A program made the translations under genes and the position numbers. The notes beneath the pieces were generated by a model that did no database searches, was not told the origin of the DNA, and saw nothing but the letters and a program-made list of their open reading frames with translations. Below, piece after piece: positions 62,286 to 64,000 of a stretch of DNA of 64,000 bases. The number at the start of each line of letters is the position of its first letter. The first letter of the stretch is position 1. Source of the DNA: Rhynchopus sp. YZ270_cl-10 (Eukaryota; Euglenozoa; Diplonemea; Diplonemida; Diplonemidae); contig OZ037864.1 in NCBI GenBank assembly GCA_964035575.1, forward strand, positions 1 through 64,000, in the 5' to 3' direction.

Positions 62286-62593
62286 ATCTTCTAATGCGAG
62301 GCCTTAGCAGGGTGACTGACTCCACCTTGTTACTTTTGCTCGCATGGCACCACACAGTGTCTATGGTATACCAAACACAAGACACCGTTCATCTTGGGTG
62401 ATAAATAACGATAATTTATGGGTTTGGGTGTTAGGTTTCGGGGTTTGAAAAAATATTTTTGTTTGTTTTTTGAAAATGCTTTGTGCTCTGTTTAATATTC
62501 CGCAAACCCGTTTGTTTTATTGGGGCCGGAGGGAGGGGGGAAACAGAACAAAAATTCGTTGGGATTCCTCGTAGATAAAGAAAGAAAAAGTGA

Positions 62594-62620
62594 AATGTGT
62601 ACCTCTGGTTCACACACATC
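62594..62620 (-). ncRNA. Dispersed hairpin, copy N (GTGC type)
   Basis: Minus strand GATGTGTGTGAACC, loop AGAG, then GGTACACATTTC: GTG-ACC type arms pair with one mismatch. Confidence 0.35.
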
Positions 62621-62636
62621 TTTAAAAGACAACAGA

Positions 62637-62756
62637 TGGGGTGTTCCGGGGTATGGAAATTTTGGCAGTCTTCATTTCAATTCACAACTCTTCACAAAAA
62701 AGTGTGTGTGAAAAGTTGTGAAGATTGCCAAAATTCCATACCCCGGGAACACCCCA
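62637..62756. mobile_element. 120-bp foldback (MITE-like)
   Basis: Arms starting TGGGGTGTTCC and covering ~50 bp each are nearly complementary (GGGGTATGGAA, TTTTGGCA, TCTTCA blocks). ACAGA flanks both ends (62632-62636, 62757-62761), a likely 5-bp target duplication. No coding capacity. Confidence 0.75.
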
Positions 62757-63116
62757 ACAGAAAAAGGAAAAAAAAAGACAAAACGACTGAAACCCAATCC
62801 ATGTGAGGAAAGTTTTCTCTTTCAATAAAAAATGGGGGGAAATATGATCATTTTTTTTCTGTGTTTGTTCGTAGGAAAGTCGTGCATGATAAAAAAGAAA
62901 AAAAGGGAATGAGGGAATTGAAATGAAGCTTTTTTTTTAAAGGTGCAAAACAAAGAACGTCCCTGTTGAACGCTGTTATCGAACCTAGACGAGAGGAAAA
63001 AAAATGAGGAAGAAAAAAATGGAAAAAATAGAAAACTTAAAACGAAGACCCTCGTAAGGGACATATCGTGTCTTTAAAATGAAGGGGGTATTAAAGTATG
63101 AGAGGTTGTTTGTAAG

Positions 63117-63147
63117 AATGAATAAGCCTCGCAGCTTAGTCATCATT
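63117..63147 (-). ncRNA. Dispersed two-helix hairpin, copy O
   Basis: Minus strand: outer AATGA with TCATT; inner TAAGC with GCTTA (5 perfect pairs); loop TGCGAG. The outer helix differs from other copies but still pairs. Confidence 0.55.
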
Positions 63148-63818
63148 TAAAAAAAAAAAACTCAGTGTGTGTTGTCTGGTATGGTAGGTGGAACCAAAAC
63201 AAGGAGAATTTTTTTTTCTTCAAAAATAAGCAAAATAGAATGAAAAATCACTTATTTTGCGGGCAAAAAAATAAAATAAAAATGGAAGTCCATCAATAGG
63301 ACTATTATGAGGGTGAGGGGAACAAAAATACGGAAACAAAAAAACTACACAAAACACACACATCTGCCATGCGTTGAAAAATCACATCAATTTAGACCCC
63401 TTTTTGTGGCAAAGAGTGGTATTCCATACAATAGGGTGATGGGTAAATACCCCTTTGAATCCAAATAATTACACTCCAAAAAAAAATATATAGGCACGCT
63501 GTATACCCTCAGGTCTCAGGGGTTTTGCACAAAACACGAACCTTATTTGAAATTTCTTTTTTGATTTTTTATAATTATTTTTGATGTGCTTTGTGAAAAT
63601 TTGATGACAGTGTATGTGAGTGCATCTTGGCACTATAGTGTAAAAAATTGACTTGAAATACAAAGCCCTCTTGTGACAGTGTACCTTCAAAAAAAAATAG
63701 GGTAAAAGAAAGGAATTGCGGCCGGGCTCTGGCAAAGGGGGCTATTACAGGGAAAGCACATCCCTACTTTTGAGGGGGGGAAAAATACGTTGAACAAATA
63801 TTACTAAAAGAGAATAAA

Positions 63819-63836
63819 AAGTCCTCCACAGGACTT
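63819..63836 (-). ncRNA. Dispersed hairpin, divergent copy P
   Basis: AAGTCCT pairs with AGGACTT around GTGG, followed on the plus strand by ACGCATCT. Family membership is uncertain. Confidence 0.3.
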
Positions 63837-64000
63837 ACGCATCTGATAGAAAAAAGAGAGAGAGAAAGACTAAGAGGAAAGGGGGGAAGGGGATGGAAAA
63901 GGAAATGAACACTTTTTTGTTTGTATTTTTTAAAAAACCCTTTTCCCTAAAATTTGACACAAAGGAATGAGTTATACTTTCATATCAAAGAAGAGAGAAA

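Larger units (their letters stand above)
55500..64000. other. Gene-free AT-rich interval with dispersed hairpins
   Basis: No convincing gene on either strand. Contents: purine/pyrimidine tracts, A/T runs, an imperfect inverted repeat at 55858-55917 (GGTGTT-CCGAAA with its complement), an AC microsatellite near 58127, the 8-bp array at 60211, the 120-bp foldback at 62637 and about ten hairpin copies. A 40-bp sequence (CTTGAAATACAAAGCCCTC) is shared by 56760 and 63652. The plus-strand frame 60714-61106 has one hydrophobic segment but nothing else. Confidence 0.55.

Noticed and set aside
1-64000. tRNA, rRNA, spliceosomal RNA or spliced-leader RNA genes
   Set aside because: I found no convincing A/B boxes, cloverleaf, rRNA segments or U-snRNA motifs by eye; a covariance scan (tRNAscan-SE, Infernal) would decide.
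1-64000. LTR retroelements, Polintons or other virus-like elements
   Set aside because: No long terminal repeats, integrase, capsid or envelope motifs were seen; the only reverse transcriptase belongs to a LINE.

Overview
This is nuclear DNA of a single-celled eukaryote. Evidence: a non-LTR retrotransposon, short GT-AG introns, a kinesin motor, an F-box, CUE, WW and CUB domains, zinc knuckles and long A/T tracts. Genes are GC-rich with few introns; intergenic DNA is AT-rich and full of short repeats. All 16 supported coding genes lie on the minus strand, and from 42.1 down to 26.6 kb they are packed tightly. AG acceptor-like sites sit shortly before most start codons. This polarity resembles Euglenozoa, where genes are co-transcribed and trans-spliced; a diplonemid-like protist is my favoured but unproven guess. 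Secreted Pro/Thr-stalk proteins are also common in algae and stramenopiles, so the lineage stays open.

Layout. 0.4-0.7 kb: foldback repeats. 0.7-11.4 kb: a LINE with reverse transcriptase, restriction-like endonuclease and two OTU-like cysteine protease domains, ending in a 30-nt poly(A) and preceded by low-complexity repeats. 11.6-13.3 kb: two minisatellites, including about 104 copies of a 13-bp unit. 14.8-19.0 kb: three intron-containing genes (a coiled-coil protein and two small proteins). 19.0-23.2 kb: no supported gene. 23.2-26.4 kb: secreted tyrosinase. 26.6-42.1 kb: dense array of a kinesin/beta-helix protein, F-box protein, GT90-like glycosyltransferase, WD40 protein, CUE protein, a large unknown protein and a recent tandem gene pair. 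42.1-48.1 kb: repeat-rich DNA. 48.1-50.2 kb: WW membrane protein and UspA-like protein. 50.8-53.9 kb: an hAT-like MITE and a 2.3-kb terminal-inverted-repeat element that carries a Helitron-like fragment. 54.6-55.5 kb: zinc-knuckle protein. 55.5-64.0 kb: no convincing gene.

The most unusual signal is a small family of dispersed hairpins, more than 20 copies, nearly all in one orientation and mostly between 46 and 64 kb. Outer and inner helices change sequence between copies but keep pairing, and the loop keeps an AGAG end. In most full copies the imperfect pairs become G-U only when read on the minus strand, the strand that carries every gene. This suggests a structured RNA element in minus-strand transcripts.
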